A stretch of 64,000 nt of DNA from Plasmodium malariae (lineage: Eukaryota; Apicomplexa; Aconoidasida; Haemosporida; Plasmodiidae). Below, piece by piece: positions 1 to 13,700 of the stretch; position 1 is the stretch's first letter; each line of letters begins with the position of its first letter. The stretch is from positions 558,001 to 622,000 of the forward strand of contig NC_041787.1 in assembly GCF_900090045.1 (NCBI RefSeq), written 5' to 3'. A model generated the notes under the pieces. That model saw only the letters and a list, made by a program, of their open reading frames with translations. It was not told the origin of the DNA and did no database searches. The position numbers and the translations under genes were made by a program.

Positions 1-391
1 AATAAAATTAAAAAAAAAAAATAATAATTTTTTATTATGCACAAATGATGTAATACATAAACTAACTCGTGTTGGTAAGGAAGTTGGAAGAAAGGGATTG
101 ATGCCTAATGAAAAATCAGGTACATTAGTTAGTGAATTTTTATTAGCAAAACATATAAAACTTTTTAAATTTGAGAATACATATATATTTAAGCTAAATA
201 AATTGAATACATTAAATTTAAATGTTGGGGATGTTTATATGTCTAGTGACGAAATAAAAGAAAACATCTGTTATTTGTTTGAATATCTTGATAACCTAGA
301 ATTTTTTCATTTTAATTCAAAAAATTTGAAAACCATTTATTTAAGTGCTACCATGGGATTCCCATTCAAGATAAAAAAAAATTTCTTGTAA
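1..391 (+). CDS. Organellar-type ribosomal protein L1, 3' part (5' end outside window)
   Basis: The reading frame is open from base 2 to the TAA at 389-391, giving about 129 residues of the C-terminal half of a bacterial-type large-subunit protein L1. The diagnostic segment GRKGLMPNEKSGT (bases 86-124) matches the L1 signature around the Met-Pro-Asn-x-Lys-x-Gly-Thr core. The end, with Asn-Ile, then Leu-x-Ser/Ala-Thr-Met-Gly near bases 340-360, matches the C-terminal L1 fold. L1 binds 23S-type rRNA and forms the stalk at the E site. The eukaryotic cytosolic homologue L10a lacks this MPN-type signature, so the product should act in the apicoplast or the mitochondrion. The targeting leader and start lie upstream of the window, so the organelle cannot be decided here. 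Confidence 0.85.
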   Translation, partial: IKLKKKNNNFLLCTNDVIHKLTRVGKEVGRKGLMPNEKSGTLVSEFLLAKHIKLFKFENTYIFKLNKLNTLNLNVGDVYMSSDEIKENICYLFEYLDNLEFFHFNSKNLKTIYLSATMGFPFKIKKNFL

Positions 392-1764
392 AATTTACGT
401 ACCAGTATAAAAAAAAAAAGAAAAAAGAAAAAGGAAAAAGGAAAGAATGAAAGGTTGTTTTTTTCATTTTTCCTGTACACGTTTGTTGTATGTGTATGTA
501 TATAATACCTTGTTACTTAACTCCTATATAGGATGTTCATGTATGTGTTCGGGGAAAAACTTCCTTTTTACGAAACTATGTTTTTTCATTACACTATTTT
601 TTTTTTTTTTTTTTTTTGTACGCAAAGTAAACAATAATATACATAATTTGTGGAATCTGCAAAGTTTTTCTTCTAAAATTGGCTTTAAACATTATCGAAA
701 TTTATTCGTTCTTTATGCACATATTTATATATATGTGTACACATACATATTTACTGTTACATCCATATGAATATAAACCATATGGGCGGACACACACATA
801 GACATCCATCAGCATTTAAACTTGAGCACTTAGTTATGCAAATATTCACGAATATGAACGTTCGAACATAATGTTCATAAGTAAGGATCTATATTTTATT
901 TTATTTTTGTTGAGGTAATGGCATATCTATAAAATGTAAAAAAAAAAATAATAAAATAAAAAAAATATCTAATTATTCGATATATAAATAAAGGATTATC
1001 ATCTTATATAAAATATGTAAGAACTTCTTGTTCTTCTACTTCTACTTTTTTTTTTTTAGTTAACACAATAAATGATATTGCTTTCATCAAGTATTTTTTA
1101 TGAGTAACTGAAAAAAAAAAAAAAAAGAAAAAAAACATATACATACATATGTGTACTTATTTATTTTATATTATGATATATAGAATAACTCACAATAGTA
1201 TATCAATTTAGTGCATTTTTTTTTTTTTTAATATGATTAAATGTTTTTCTAAATTGTATAATTTTTGAAATGCAAAATGAGCCTACATACAAATACAGGT
1301 TATTTTATCTTATTTTATTTTTTTTTAAATGTACCATAACATCAGAAGGAATAACAATAATAAAAAAAATTTCAAATTTGCAATGCGCTCACGTGAAGCT
1401 GTAATAACACTCATTTTAAAACATCACCTATTCTTATTTTCTTAAGTAAGCCCATGTTTTATTTATTTAATTTGTAGATAATAAGTTTATATATTGTATA
1501 TGCATATTATGTGAAAAAATGTTCATAAAAAGTATGTAAGTGTACAAGAGCGCGTATAAAGTTGAGATACGTACATATAACACCTCTACCAATATGACCA
1601 CATCATAAGTAGCAGTTGAAAAGGCTTCAGAAGTAAGAAGTACTTGTAATTTTATTTTTTTATTTTTTCTGATGATTTGATTTTTTTTGTTTTTCGGTTT
1701 TTTTATTATTTATAAATATAATTTCTTCTTCTCTAATTTTTATGGGGTTGTATTCTATACTACT
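392..1764. other. Intergenic spacer, L1 to PIKK-like gene (tandem orientation)
   Basis: This holds the L1 3' flank and the upstream region of the giant gene. It contains a T-run near 598-617, several A/T homopolymers of 9 to 15 bases and short CA/TA-rich stretches around 720-800. A 107-codon open frame at 447-770 looks like chance low-complexity sequence. No RNA gene or conserved element is recognised. Confidence 0.7.
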
Positions 1765-4700
1765 ATGAAAAATGCATACAAGAAACAAATCGATGTTACA
1801 TTACATATAAAGCAAATCACAAATATTGTAGAAAATCTTCTGAAAAATAATGCGGAGGATTCATTTTATATAAAGCAGGTAATTTATTATTTTTATTTTA
1901 TTTATTATCTTACGCATTATTCTATTGATGATGATTCAACACAAATTTTGCACAGGAATAGAACAAGGCTATTTTTAAAATTAAATGAACGATTAAAAAT
2001 TATAAGCACAGCAGTTCTATACATAATTAAGAATGACATATTTTCATACAATGATATTATTTTAAACAAGGAATTTGTAATATTAGAAAATTATGAAAAT
2101 GAAAATTATGTTCTTCGAAATTACTTAGCTAGTGTGGAGAGAGGAAAGAAAACACATTATATAGATTTCTTAAAAGTAAAAGTAAAAAATGAACAGTTAT
2201 TACCCTTTATGACTATAATAAGTTGCAGTACTTATAATAAATTAGAAAACCTATACATCTTTATGGTTATAACTGCATACATAATTTACACTTATTTGGA
2301 AAAATACAATGTAAGAAAAGGGGATCTATTAATAGATGACATGTACATGTACATCAGTGATAAATATAGAATGAATGGCTACCTTATATGTGTTAACAAA
2401 GTAATAAATGTTGTTATAAGTTTTTATGTTAACTTGTTAAATTTGGGAAAACATGAACTGATAAGTGTACTTACTGGAGGGGGGTGCAACGTAGCCGAAA
2501 AAAGAAGCGCTAACATGGGTAACAGTGGAAGCATTGACCATTGTGAAAATAAAAGCCTTAACAGCAATAGTACTAATAGTGATAATAACAGCGGATTAAG
2601 ACGCATCAGTAGAAAAATTGATGATAAAGACAGTAACAATGACTACTATAATGCATGTGAGGGTGAAGCAAAATACCGTAAAGCAGCTATTGATTGTGTC
2701 TATATAGAAGAATTCACAGACAAGATTTGGATATATAGAAAGTTGAAGTATCTGTTTAAAACCATATGCAATGGTTTATTATTAATTTTAGAAAATTTAG
2801 TATGTGTTAATTACTTAACGTTTATTACGTTAGATGTTTTTGTATTAGTTTCTAAATATAATCCCTCCTTTATAGTAAAAAATAGGAAGATAGTAATAAA
2901 CTTATTTTGTAAATATGCTTTAAATTCACAATTATTTTTCTTTTTTAAAAATAAGTTTTATGGCATTTTTTTTCAAAATGATAAATTATTAACGTTAGAG
3001 ATTTTTTCATCTACGGTCAATTGTATTTTAGAAAAACTAGACAATAAATATGATAATATTCGTGATTTATTTCTTTTGCTGTTTTTCTATATTATTTACA
3101 TTAAGCTTTATTTAGTAGAAAAATTGAAGAAAAATATAAATTGTGATCGTTTTGATCATTTTTTTCTTTTGGCATTAAATTCTTTGAACAACTACCTATG
3201 TCATTTAATAATAATTTGGAATTTTAAGAAGCCTATTTTTAACTCCCTTAATGAATTAGTTAGTGAATATATAGGTGTATACATTTTGGCAGTAAATAAT
3301 TTCCTGATCCAAGATCAAGTAATATTCTCAGAAAAAAAAAAAGAAGAAAAGGAAGTGGCAAAAGAAATAGAAAAAGGGCAACTTTTTTTAACTTATTTTC
3401 CCAATGAAAATGTAAAAGAACAACGCGTCAGCTACACCCATAGAAGTAAAAGAGATTATGAAGGGTATATTCATATAATGAAAACGCTAGAGATTACAAT
3501 GAAAGAGACTGCCAATGTACCAACAGTTGATCACTCTTATATAGAGGGGGGAAATGAAGGAACATTAAATTATGAAAACAGATTAAAAAAAAAAGATGAG
3601 GGACCAAGACCAATTAGCAATGATAGGAATTCTTATAACTTGATTAATAACAATACTGGGGATGATTCTTTAGAAAAATATTGTAATAATGGGTCCATAT
3701 CAAAAATTTGTAAAACGTTGATACGAGATTTTTACAAAATCATAGTTGTATGTACGTATAAAACGAAAGACAAAAAAAAATTCTTTGAAATTGTCATAAG
3801 TTATTTTAAAAAAATAAATCCCATACAAATAAATTTTGTGAAATATTATTTTATTAATATCATACTACCTTTTAAAAAATTTCTTAATGATATTTACATA
3901 AAAAAAAGACTATTTTATATATGTAGTTTTATTATGCGAAGAAAAAATTTTGAAGAGGTAAAAAAGTACCTCTTCAGTGAAATTGCTTTTTTATGTTATT
4001 ATATTTTGAATATGTTAAGTATATTGAAGTATTCTCCATTTCTCTTTAATTATTTAGAATCTAATCTAAATATCATTGATATTAACTATTTGAACAAATC
4101 TTTACTTGATCAAGAGTTTAAAATACACTTTTACAAATTTTATAAAAATAACATAGACTATTTTTTCTTACTTTTGAATTGTTGCAAAAAGGAATATTTT
4201 GTTATGCCAATAATAATCTATAACATTTATATTTTTTATGAAATAACAAAGAATATTTCCTTCTACTTTGCGTGTAGCAAATCATGTATAAATAAATTAT
4301 TCTACTACTACAGTTGTACTAATTTAATTAAACTTTTTTTATTATTTTTCAAATTTTTGAAAAAAATTTATTACTACAATGAGGAAGGCAATTTTATGAA
4401 AATTAACCAAGTAGACAACTCCATCAGGAATCATTATTACGGGCAAATAATAACTTATTTCATAAAGCATATTTTTAAAAAAAAAAAAAAATTTGCTCAT
4501 TTTTTTATTAACTTTTTTGTTGATTTGTACCTATATAACAAGCTAAATAAAAGTGTCTCTTTTGTCTTCCTCTTTTATCAAAATTTTGATATACGCATGT
4601 ACCTGTCCCTTTTGAGGGTTTTGTTTAAATTTTCGTTTTTCCTTCATAGAAGGGGAAAATGGATATACGCAGTAGAAGGAATATCAGAAAAAGGAGAAGA

Positions 4701-7700
4701 AGGAGTGGCATGCAAAGAAGAACTATACCAAGGTAGTGCAAACGAGGAATTAGAGAACAGAAGAATGTATCTCTTAACCAACGTAATTAACGATATTTTT
4801 TTGGAATTAAAATTTGATATACTACAGGAAAATTTTTATGAAATTATTAAAGACAGGAAGGAAAAAATATGCATAAAAAATCATTATAAGTATAACAAAA
4901 TTCATCTATTTATTTTAACTTTACTAAAATCGGATTTATTGTACAGCCGTTATAAAAATGAACACAAGTTTGATCTAAACATAAATGATTTCTTTGTTTA
5001 TTTTATTCTGGAAAAGAATTCCTTTGTTTTCAATTGTTTACTTGCAAAGTCATCTATTCATTCCTATAAGGTAATGAAATTTTATAAACGATTTCTTTCT
5101 TATTTTAAGGTAAATATAGAAAAAATTGCAAAAGAAAAAAAAAAAGAAAAGGACGATATGGGTACGTTTTATGAGGAGAAAATAGATAAGAATAGGAGTT
5201 GTCATCTTACCATATTGAATTTATTTTTTAAAAAATTCAAGAATATAAATGTGCGTAATGGTTATATAGGGCCAAATTACTCAGTATTTAGTGGTGTGTG
5301 TAGCTGGGGAAATAGGGGTATATACCAAGAGGACGATCCACCGTATTATTGTGAAAGACTATCTCAGTGCGTCTTAGATAAAGTAAACCGTGGAAGACAT
5401 AGGACCAAAGGGGGTGAAGAAGTAAGGGAAGTGGAGAACAAAGAAGAAGAAGTAGAACAACAGCAGGAACAACCGCAGGAACAGCAGCAGGAACAACCTC
5501 AGGAACAACCGCAGGAACAACCGCAGGAACAGCAGCACGAACAACCTCAGGAACAACCTCAGGAACAACAGCAAGAACGCCAGTTAAAGCAGATCCCCAT
5601 GAAAAAGATGAGAAAAAGCAACAAAAGAGATGAAGTAAGTTTTAACGCATACAACATAATTTTCCTATTTTTGGGATATAACTTAATACTGAATTGCTTG
5701 AAATATAAAGAGATGAATAAAAAAGAATCATTTCTTATGCTTGCTAATATGTTTGATATGTTTTTGAATAAACTAAAAAAAGGAAATAATTTAAGAGAAC
5801 ATAAATGCTTATTAAAAAATGCAGAATACTTTCTTAACCTAATTTACATAATAGATGCTTATCAATTAAAAATAACAAATAAGTTAATAACTATTCTTAA
5901 TGAGGAAGATAATAATTATTCGGTAAATTTTCCAATAAGTTCAGTATTACTAAATAATAAATTAGAAACACACAAAAAAAATTATGTAGATAAATTTTTT
6001 TCAAACAGTGTGTACAATTTTTACTTAAATAACATTCATATATACAAATGTTGGAAAAATTTAACAATTTATAAAAATATAATTTTTAATGACAATTTTT
6101 TTTATTTTAATACTTGCACAGTTCTTTGTATATTTGATCATGTCTTATATGAATTAATAGAAAATATTAAAAAACAAATAATCGAAAGAAGAATGGAAAT
6201 TAGTTGTAGAATTAATCCAGAACACGCAGAGCAACAGAAGGATGCTTTATATAAAATAATCGATAATTACATACACATAATTTACATAAACAATGTTTTA
6301 ACTTTCATATCTGTTTACTCAAAAGAATGTTGTTATATATATTCTCTATTTGATTTTTACATAAAAATTAATTCTTTTTTCAATGAAATATTTCAAATAA
6401 GTTACGAGTCGTGTAGCATTGAAAATGTATCATGTATGAAAGTGAAAAATTTTGAAAAAAAGTTAACAGATGATATGATCTTTGATTTACCCACAAACAG
6501 TAAAGGATATGAAAATATTCAAATGAATAGTGATACAAATGATATTATAGAAAATATTTACACCTTTTTAATTTCGGTTCTTCCATTTTTCCAAATAGAT
6601 ACAAACGAAATTATAAATTTATATATTGAATTTACTCATGGTAATTATATGCATATAGTAAAGTACTTTGAACATAACAAAAGGGTTTTACTTATAACTG
6701 GTAGATGTTTATATTTTATATATGGAGATGAAGCAATGAATATTAATTACAATGAAGAAGTGCTATCAAAATTTTCATCTAATATAATACTATGTAATAA
6801 GTACTTTTTTACAAGTATAATTTACATTTATATGCAGAGTTGTATATTCGTGCATAATCCAGTGCACATATATTATTTATTAAAAAACATTACTAGTATA
6901 AACAAAAATATATTAAGTCCAGATGTGAAAAAGTACTTACTAAGTATATACTTCTTGAAGAGGAAGGAATTTTATTTTTGCAGAATGTTCGCTCAAAGTG
7001 TGTTCTGCGATCTGGATAAAAGGGATGGATTGAGAAGCGAACAGAATGAAGAGCAGTCGAAAGAACGGAGGAACGAGCAACCGAACGAATCACCTAAGAA
7101 GGATGCAAATTTTACATATGACCTCAAGTCATACGATGATTTAATAAATTTATATTTTATGAACATATCCTTTTGCACTGAAAAACAGAAATTAAGTACT
7201 TTACTCGTAAATCTAAAAAAAAGTATATACTCCTATGAACATCACCTAAATAGGCGAAATGAATTCTTAAACTTAGTTGCAGGTTACTGTGAGCATAATT
7301 TATCCTTAGTTCCAAGTTATTTACGCTGTTCATACGCAGAAGTTGGTAAGGCAAGAAAAGTGCAACCCACTAATGATAAAACCGGAAACTGCACTGATAA
7401 TAATCATTACAGCACGCACACCCACACCCACACCCATAACAACAACAACATCAATAGCAATAGCAATAGCAACGGCTACACTAACTTTACTTATGAGAAA
7501 AAGCCTAAAAATAATGCGCTTTATATAAATATATTAAATAAAGACCCTTTATTTATCATTAAGTATGTAAATAAGAATAAATTAATTTTCGAACAGGATA
7601 ACGAATTGAGGGAAGCGAAATTTTTTTTTTACAAATTTGCTAAATATTTAAAAGAAAACTCTTTTTATTGCTATGAGTTTTACATTAGGAGTAAACTATT

Positions 7701-10700
7701 TTCTGCTTATATGAATCATAATAATGAAATAAGGGAAATGGTTACAAGAAGTAAACTCAACTACTCAAAATATAAGGTAAATCCTTCCTACGATATTTAT
7801 TATTCAAACGACAAAATTACGAATTATAATAAATGTAAAGTATATCCCATTACAAACAGCGGTAGCTTTGTTAGACGCTTCCTTAGTAGTGATAAGAAAA
7901 AAGACATGTTAGCATTTTTCATAATAAGTAAGATATTAAAGGGTATACAGAGTAACGATATATTTTTTCCAGTATATTTATTACTAAGAAGCAGTGCTGA
8001 ATATAAAAAATATATGGAAAAATATATGTTTCTTTTTTCATTAAGTGATAGAACACATAACATGAGCAAATATTTTACTAGAATGAATCTAATGAATTAC
8101 AAAGACATAAATAGTTTTCTATTTAGGCATATATGTATAAAAGCATCATGCCGTTCGGATGACATACTAAACAAAGTAGTTATTAATTATTCCATAATGA
8201 ATCAGAATTACTTAAATTTTATATATCATGTATTACATAAAGGAACAGCATGTAGATATTTTAATATGACTCAATCTTATATCAATTTTAGCAATTATTA
8301 TGTAAATGACATAGAAATGATAAATAATAATACTTCATATATCCATATGTGCACTAATTGTAGCAAAATAGCATATAATAATTTTAGAGATAATTTCTTT
8401 ACACATTTATACTGTGTATGCATGAATGAACAATTTTTAATAATAAATGAAATTCAAAGGAAAAAAGTCAATAGCTATTATGCACTTTGGATTGATAGTT
8501 GTAAGAACAATTTATTTTTGTTAAAGTTATTTTCCGAGTTGTACGATGAAGACAAAAAAAGTAGAGGTGGAGGGGAACTAAGAGATTCGTGTATAGATAT
8601 TTCATACATAATGAGACTAAAAAAAATTAGGAAGTTAATAATAAAATTTAGCTCCTGCAAGGAGAAATTTTTTGATTGGGACTATGTGAAATCGTATTTA
8701 TTTAGTAACTTTGGGGGTAATAGAGACGATGAGAAGGGAAATGAGCAGTTAAGTACGGAAAAGGGGAGTGAAAAGGGAGATTGTGAGAAGAACTACTGTG
8801 AGAAGTACGACAAGTATGTTGGCCTAATATTAACCCATCTAACATTTTTGCAATATGTAAAAACGTTGTTCATGTACAATACACTTAACGGTATGCTTAA
8901 TTCCTTCCGATTTACATTTAATTATAATATTAACAAACAGTGTAATGAGAGCGGAGACTTATACATAAGAAACGATTTTAAAGTAAAAAATAAGTTATTA
9001 TTTCTTTTTAAGAATTTATTTTTTTTTTATTATGAAAAAGAAATTTTGAAAAAAATGCTATTATTAACACATTTTCAATCAGGAGAAAAGGTTAATTTAA
9101 TTAAGCAAGACGAAAAAAATATGAAGTCAAAATATAAGACTAGTACTTGTTCGGGTTTGTTTGAAAAGTACACTATAGGATATACCGAAACGACTCATGA
9201 CGGTAATTTTTATTGTGATAGTAATGTGATATATGATGATAGACAGAACGAAGGGATTATACACGTAGCGCGATGTATTAGCAGTACTAGTGAAAATGAA
9301 AATTTTAACGAAGTAAATTCTCTTAAGGGAAACGTCTCAACAAAGTTCGACTTACACATTTATGACTTCACTGCGAAGATTCCTGTACATATGTATGCTC
9401 TTATTTATCGAAATATACTAAATTATTTTTTTGAAAAAAAAGAACATACCAATTTAAAAGTTATCCTTTTTTCCCTGTTTCTCCATTTGTACAAAAAAAT
9501 ACCTGAAATAATTTCAGTACATTTAACTGCATTTTATAAAATGCATATATATAATAAACATACAAGAAGAACGAATAGATTATTCTTCTCCATGTTGTGC
9601 ACGGAAGGCGTTAGTGGTATGGGTAGTGGTTTAGGTAGTAGTATGGGTAGTGGTTTAGGTAGTAGTATGAGTAGTGGTGTGGGTAGTGGTATGACTGGAG
9701 GTATGGTTAATATCATGAATAATAGCATGGATAATAACACTGGTGGAGATATTGGTAGCAGTAGTGACGATATATTTGAAAAAAAGGGGGAGCATAAAAA
9801 CGTAATAAATGTATGGGAAAAAAGACCTAATATAATAAATTCCCATTTTGAGGGAAAGTATTCGGGGGTTGAAATAGAATTTAACAAAGGTAAAGAAATA
9901 ATAAATGAGATAGGTGATATTTTTCCATATTCATCTTTTACAAAAGGAAGAAATGTTTACATGGAAAATAACGAGTTTGTTAACTCATCACATAATGGCG
10001 ATTTTCATGATATATATAAAAAAAAGAATAGGACCATCTCTCAATTTTTTATGCGCACAAAAAATTCAAATTTTTTATTTTGTCTAGACTTTAACAATAG
10101 TGTAACAAATTTGTTAAATTCTATTGAGTTAATTTTTTCAAGAATATTTCATACAATATTGTCTTACGTAAAATACACAGTGAAGGTTTATAAAAAAAAA
10201 AAGAAATTTTTTAGCTGTATAAGAAAAGGAAAAGAGAAAAAAATAAGTAAAGAAGAGAATGCAGTTGAACAGATAAACGGATTCATTAAAATTAATGTAA
10301 ATGAACCATGCAAGTTAGATGAGTTATGGAAGAATAAATTTTTATTTTTTTTAATTTTCCTAAATGAGCTAGTTCTCTATTTGAATAATGAGTGTGAACA
10401 GAGTAATCCATTTATGACATATTTTTTTTTTCGTATGCATTTAATGTCAACCCCTCACACATACATTACTAGGGGAGTTGAATTATATACCAAGAATTTG
10501 ATAGAAGAAGAATTAAAAAAAATATATATAATATTTGCACATTTCTACTGTTATTTGTATATAAAAAAGAAAATAAAATTAACGAAGGATGTAGAGGAAT
10601 GTGTAAAAAAGCATATGTCCATGACAAACAATTTGAGAGGGAATATCCTTGATAATTTTCATGCATTTCATTTTGAAATGTTAATAGAATTTTTATCCAA

Positions 10701-13700
10701 TTTTACCATTTTTCTAAACAGAATTATTCAAAACAGAAACAAAAATGAGAATATTGGTAATAGCTTCTTTAGTGATTTTATAAAATATAAATCCTATTCA
10801 TCAGTAAACGAATTACAACATGTTAATATATATATAGAAGATAAACAATCACACAATTTAATATCATATAATAAAATAGCGAATTTTTCTAAAAGCGCGT
10901 ACACAATTACCATTGATAATAATTCTACAAAAATTGTTACCATTATTTTTATGAACGGTCAGGTAATTTCTTATCGTGTTAAATGTGGACAAGATTTAAG
11001 AATAGATAAGTACATTTATGACATTTTTGATTTCACATTTTGTATACTCGGCAAGGGGAAGGTAACTGGAACTACTCCTTATGATAAAATTCCATATAAT
11101 AATGTTTTTAAAAAGGTAGAAAATATTGTAAAAGTTAAAGTAAATGGAGGAAGAGGAGAAGCAGAAGCAGAAGCAGAAACAGAAGCAGCAGCAGCAGCAG
11201 TAAATTATAAAAAACGCGTGGATAACGAGCATTTTGAAGAAGGGAAAACACCATTTTTTTTCTTTTTCCATCATAGAAGAGGTGCGCCTATACATTTACC
11301 TGATATAATATATTTATCGAACATGGTAGGTATAGTTAAAAAGAATAAAAGTGTAACCACCATTTTGTCTTTAATAAATGAGGAGGATAAAAAAAAATTT
11401 GACAAAAATTTCAATGAGAAATTCTTAAAAAGGGTTAAGAAGTATGATAAGGAGAGGGTTCCTCTCAAAATATACAGTAAACATATTAGCAGTAATTTGT
11501 TGTATGATAATATTAACAAACAAAGACAAAATTATAAGGAAGGGGAATTTCGAGATAGTGTAAAAAAGCAAATGACCCCACTGATGACAGAAAAACAACA
11601 TAAGCATAGAATTAAGAAAGTAATGAAGGAGAGGATGTTAAGAGAAGTTTATTACGAATTAAAAGAAGAATATGAAAAATATATACATAGTGTTAAACTA
11701 TACATACATATGCTAAGTAATAACAATAAAGAATATTTTGAAAATAGAAAAATGTACACATCATCTTTAATAGTTAATAGTTGTATAAATTTTATAACAA
11801 AAGTTGGTCATAGACATTTAAGTAATATTTTATATGATTACATTAATCACGATATTATAAATATTGACCTGAATGTATCATTTCAAAGGGGTATTTATTT
11901 ACGTAAACCTGAAGTGGTACCCATAAGAGTAACAGACATTTTTTGGAATGCTACAATTTTTAATTTTTCTAGCTCTTTTTTTATTTATAATTTAAATGAA
12001 ATATCATCTATTTTGTGTGAATATAAAGACTACTACTTAAGGAATTTTCATCAATTCTTTTTTTATCCTTTTTATTATAACGAAAGGAAAAAAAATTTTG
12101 ACTTATTGCATAGTGCTGACTTCCTTTTTTGCGAATACTCTATAAATAAGAATTATCATCCAGAAAGGAATTACGAAGCACATCTTTCAGATGATTTCTT
12201 GTCGTTAATTTATTCCATGTCCAACTTATTTAATAGTATATATATGAATCACACCTTCATAATTAAGAATATAAATGAGTGTAAAAAGGGCATAGGAATG
12301 TGTCCACATTTCTACTCGACCTATTGCAACAATGGAAAACTAAAGATGAAAATAGCTAAACTGTTAGGAAGCCAATTGTATCTCCTCCATTTTGGTAAAA
12401 TCATAAACAATTCGGATCATTATGTTAAGAAGGAATTTTCAAAAATTAGTCGCTCTTTGTGCAAGCACGAATTTTTAACAAAACAAAAAAAAAAAGAGGA
12501 CGAGAAAGGTTTGAAATATAGAACGTTATATATTCAACAGGAAGAAGCATCAGATAAAAAGCAATGTAGTATTGAATTACAAGAATATTCTTTTATTCTC
12601 CCAAGCTCAAACTTTAATGATAGCATTTTTAATGATACAGAAAAAGATGTTATAGAAATTAGCTTTAAAAAGGATGCAAAAAGTTTGCTAAAAGAAACAC
12701 CGTTATATAGTTTAAATAAGTTAAGCAAAATATTTAAATTAAAACAAGTAATTAATAATGTTTATTTGTTAAAATGCGAAAAATACACGAAAATTTTATT
12801 TAGAATTTATTACAAATTTAATTCAGTACAGCAAATACATACAAAAAATTTCCCTTTTGCAAAAATGTATATTGAAGAATGTGTTAGAATTAATTATAGC
12901 AATTATAACAATGATGATAAAAAGGAATATATAAAAAATATTACACAAATATTATGCCATAATTTCTTTGTAATAGAAAGTATGGTAACCCAAAATAGGA
13001 AGAAAAGTTATGAGTATTATATTTACTTCATGTCTTTTCTGTTTTATTCCCTTTCTTTTATTAATTTAAAAAAAATTATAAAAAAATATATATCACATAA
13101 GACAAAGAATTTTAGGAAATATTATTTAAAAGAACATTTTTTTTTCCCCATAGTAAAAGGGGGATATTTGAGAAAAGTATTAACATACATAAGTTCATAT
13201 CTTTATCATATAAAATATAACAATATCATATATTATGTTTCAAACCTAGCGGATCAGTATAGTAAAAAATACTCGAATAATATGTTATTACCTAATGAAG
13301 AAATACTGAACGAACAGAAGCAGGTTGAATACTGTTTAGAAGATGCTACACATGTTATAAACAGTAAGCCTTTTGAAAAAATAAAAAATTACTTAAATAT
13401 TATTAATGAACTAATAAAAAGTATAGATCATATGTTCCATATAATTATAAGAAGATATACACGCATATTGAATGTAATTATAACGTATTCTACCATGTTT
13501 ATATTCCTGTATTTAAAAAATAGTCATATGAAAATTGAAGAAAGGGAAAAAATATTTTATTCTCATTATAACAATTTTAATATAAAATATGATTTTTTAC
13601 ATGAACGTTTTAATAATTTTCCCTTAAGAGAACGCATTCACACGTATTACATTTCTTTTAAAATTTTGTACATATTAAAATACATACAATATTTCCTTTG

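Noticed and set aside
447..770. 107-codon frame after the L1 stop
   Set aside because: It includes a poly-Phe run from a T-tract and lies in the likely 3' UTR; no domain is seen.
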